Under the pieces are notes generated by a model. That model saw only the letters and a program-made list of their open reading frames with translations, did no database searches and was not told the origin of the DNA. From Auxenochlorella pyrenoidosa (Eukaryota; Chlorophyta; Trebouxiophyceae; Chlorellales; Chlorellaceae), in NCBI GenBank assembly GCA_001430745.1, contig KQ482001.1, positions 298,321 to 308,875 of the forward strand: a stretch of DNA of 10,555 nucleotides, read 5' to 3'. Each line of letters opens with the position of its first letter. The first letter of the stretch is position 1. This document shows, in pieces, positions 8,369 to 10,555 of this stretch. The translations under genes and the position numbers were made by a program.

Positions 8369-10503
8369 ATGTCGAGACCTGCTTTTCGCACACTTGGAAT
8401 CTTTGGTGTGCTCGCGATCACAACTTTCATCGTGTTAGATGCGCTTGGCATTGCGGTGGCGGTGCTGCGGGCCTCCGGGCCCTGCCAGCCTGACAACGAG
8501 GCGAGCTAGCCACCTGCAGCGGCTGTACTTGGATGGCAGGATTTATACATGCAGAATGATTGCGACGGGGGAGCAGTTGAATAGCAGGAGAACGTGGGTG
8601 CGGTCCTGCCAGCGCGGCACACCGCCTCTGTCATTGCCTCCTCTCTCCCCTGCTCGGCTGCAGGGCTCCTGGGCCATTGGCCTCTTCCATGGCCCCTCTC
8701 CGTTGGACCTGGCTCCGTACCAGCCACGGGGACTGCAGCCAAGCAGCGCAGCAGTGGGCATTGCATCCGCCGCCGCTGCGCCAGCAGCGCCAAAGGCCCC
8801 CGCCAACCCCATCCTGACGTGCGCCAGCGTGGGGCAGCCGCCCTCCAATTTCGTGGCCGACCCCTTCCTCTGGCTGAGTGTGGGCGGCGGCAGTTCTGCC
8901 TCCAATGGCAGCAAAAGTGCCGGCGGCGGCACGGCCGGCAACGCCAGCCTGGCGGGCGCCGCCCTGCAGATGCACATGTTCTTCGAGACCAAGACCAACA
9001 CGAACACGCAGGGTGGGGCAGCTGGCAGCTCTTCAGCCTCCTCTGGAGTTGCTCTGTGCTAAGCTGGGGAGCTCGAACCTAACAAGCTGCTGATAGTGCG
9101 GGGGCCCCTCCCAGCATGCTGTAGAAGCCTGGCTGCATCTGGCCGCGGCTGCAGCCGGTCGCTACCTGACATAATTTCACAACCCCCTTGACCGCAGGCG
9201 ACATCGCGGTCGCACGGTCGGATGACGGCGGCGCCTGCTGGCGCGTGCTGGGCGTTGTGCTGGATGAGCCCTGGCACCTGTCCTACCCCTTTGTGTTTGA
9301 GTGGGAGGGCCAGGTGCGCTGCGCCGTCGGCGGGGGTGGGGGTGGGTTGGGGGCAGAGGGTGGGGGGTTGCTGTGGCACGCCAGGGCTCTTTTGCGGCGT
9401 TTCTTGGGCAGAGGCGGCAGGCGGCGGGCTCGGGCATGCAGCACTGCCGCGCAGCGCACGCTCCCCTGCCCTCGCACGCGCCGTGCCGCTGCCCTCACAT
9501 CCCCTGCTGCCGCCCCGCTGTGTTGTGCAGATATACATGCTACCAGAGGGTCACGCCTCTGGCAGCCTGCGCCTGTATGTTGCTGAGGCCTTCCCGCTGC
9601 GCTGGCGCTTTCACTCGGCGCTGCTGCCGCGCCCCATGATCGACGCCTCGCTCGCCCAGTGGCAGGGGCGCTGGTACCTCTTTGCCTCTGACGTGGTGCG
9701 CCTGCCGCTGGGCATTCCACATGCCTGGTTCCCATAGGGGGAACCAGGTTGTGCCTCTTGCCGCCTGGTGCTCCACTGCGGTGGCCGACAGTTTCGGGCG
9801 CGCCCACGCGTGGCGCAACCCCTTCCCAACCGCCCGGACACTACTTGTCGTTGCTCGCGCATGCACGCTGCCAGCCCTCTGCTGCGCGCCCTGCGCTCTG
9901 CTGTGCGCGCTGCCTGCGCTCAGCCATGCGGTGGCTGTCAAGCGTCGCTCTGCTCCCCGCGGCCCTGCCCGTCTGCAGCGCACCCCCTTTGACCTGGAGC
10001 TCTTTGTGGCGGACTCCCCGCTGGGGCCCTGGCAGCCGCACCCGCTGAGCCCGGTGCAGCGGCAGGGCCGCGCCGCCGGGGCGCGCATGGCAGGCAGGCT
10101 GGCCCTGCACAATGGCCGGCTGCACCGATTTGGCCAGGACTGCGGACAGACATACGGCCACCGGGTGGGCTGACAGGGGGGGAGCGGCGGGGGCCAGCGG
10201 GCAGCTGGAAGCCTGCAAGGAAGGAGTCAAGGCAGACACGCCCGGGTGCCCCCCGCCCAGAGGCCGGAGAGACTGCTGCATGCCCCTCGCTTGCTGACCT
10301 TGGGGCCTGGTGCTGCGCCCCGAACCCAACCCAGTCAACCCCAACCACCCCACACCACCCTCCACCCACCGCACTGCTTGCAGCTGGTGGCGTACCGCAT
10401 TGACGAGCTGGGCCCCACCGCCTTTCGGCAGACCCGCCTGCCGCTGCGCTTTGACCGGCAGCCCTGGAGCGCGGCTCGGCACCACCACCTAGACCCGCAG
10501 CAG
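8369..10503 (+). CDS. GINT1 N-terminal-domain-like protein with type II signal anchor (3' end beyond the window)
   Basis: Related to the N-terminal, probably beta-propeller-like domain of Arabidopsis GINT1 (glucosamine inositolphosphorylceramide transferase 1), a Golgi enzyme whose separate C-terminal domain is GT64. Exons: 8369-8500, 8664-9012, 9198-9313, 9531-9695 (or 9692), 9979-10164, 10384-10503, then an intron runs off the edge; about 355 residues are visible. Exon 1 encodes a short basic tail and a hydrophobic segment (residues 9-33), a typical Golgi type II anchor. Landmarks: GSWAIGLFHGPSPL, NPILTCASVGQPPSNFVADPF, MFFETKTNTNTQGDIAVARS, LDEPWHLSYPFVFEWEGQIY, MLPEGHASGSLRLY, WYLFASD, LELFVADSPLGPW and FGQDCGQTYGHR. 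Residues 117-146 are a Gly/Ser/Ala insertion with two N-glycosylation sequons (N125, N137), where plant relatives have a tight hairpin. Intron 1 seems to use a GC donor (GAG|GCGAGC). Whether a GT64 domain follows is not visible. The start at 8369 is preferred over 8267 for context and anchor shape. Confidence 0.85.
9724..9748 (+). repeat. Perfect 10-bp inverted repeat (hairpin) in intron 4 of the GINT1-like gene
   Basis: CCTGGTTCCC at 9724-9733 is followed after five bases by GGGAACCAGG at 9739-9748. This makes a 10-bp perfect stem with a five-base loop, about 30 bases past the 5' splice site. It could expose or mask the splice site, but this is not shown. Confidence 0.8.
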
Positions 10504-10525
10504 GTGTGTGTGTGTGTGTGTGTGT
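10504..10525 (+). repeat. (GT)11 microsatellite at a 5' splice site
   Basis: Eleven GT units start immediately after the coding sequence ...GAC CCG CAG CAG, so the intron's own donor GT is the first unit of the repeat. A G-rich tract follows to the window edge. Confidence 0.85.
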
Positions 10526-10555
10526 GGTGGGGGTGGTGGGGTGTGTGGTGGGTGG

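Noticed and set aside
1..10555. Prokaryotic features, CRISPR arrays, insertion sequences, tRNA or rRNA genes
   Set aside because: No spaced direct-repeat array, transposase frame with terminal repeats, cloverleaf or rRNA-like sequence was seen. The spliced genes show the window is eukaryotic nuclear DNA.

Overview
The window looks like nuclear DNA of a green alga, most likely a GC-rich trebouxiophyte of the Chlorella type. Genes are split by many introns of about 130-320 bases. Exons are very GC-rich, while intergenic and promoter stretches are visibly AT-richer. The chlorophyte-type polyadenylation signal TGTAA follows two of the genes. The proteins are eukaryotic: a plastid fibrillin, a Mediator subunit, a PTC7-type phosphatase and a GINT1-like Golgi protein. 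The species assignment is inference.

Layout, left to right. (1) 1-172, +: the last exon(s) of an unrecognised gene, whose stop lies in a 20-bp tandem repeat. (2) About 173-1223: a convergent intergenic/3'UTR region with a G19 run and a G-quadruplex-prone tract. (3) 1224-4357, -: a seven-exon PTC7-family PP2C phosphatase of about 375 residues, with an organelle presequence and a possible membrane helix. (4) 4358-4928: the phosphatase promoter side and the 3' end of the next gene. (5) 4929-6479, -: a four-exon plastid-lipid-associated protein (fibrillin) of 312 residues. (6) 6480-6924: a short AT-richer divergent promoter. (7) 6925-8054, +: Mediator subunit 21, four exons, 161 residues, apparently with two GC-AG introns. 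(8) 8055-8368: a spacer. (9) 8369 to beyond the right edge, +: a protein related to the N-terminal domain of plant GINT1 (glucosamine inositolphosphorylceramide transferase 1), with a type II signal anchor; six exons are visible.

The genes do not form an obvious pathway: a transcription factor complex subunit, a plastid lipid-binding protein, an organellar phosphatase and a secretory-pathway glycan/sphingolipid-related protein sit side by side, as is usual in compact algal genomes. Exon boundaries were set by hand from reading-frame continuity, splice consensus and remembered family motifs. All internal junctions keep frame. The least certain parts are intron 1 of the phosphatase, the 3' end of exon 4 in the GINT1-like gene and the start of the first gene. 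No mobile element, CRISPR array, tRNA or rRNA was seen. The main points for a second look are the GC-AG introns, the decoy splice-site repeat, the duplicated stop codon and the GINT1-like domain architecture.
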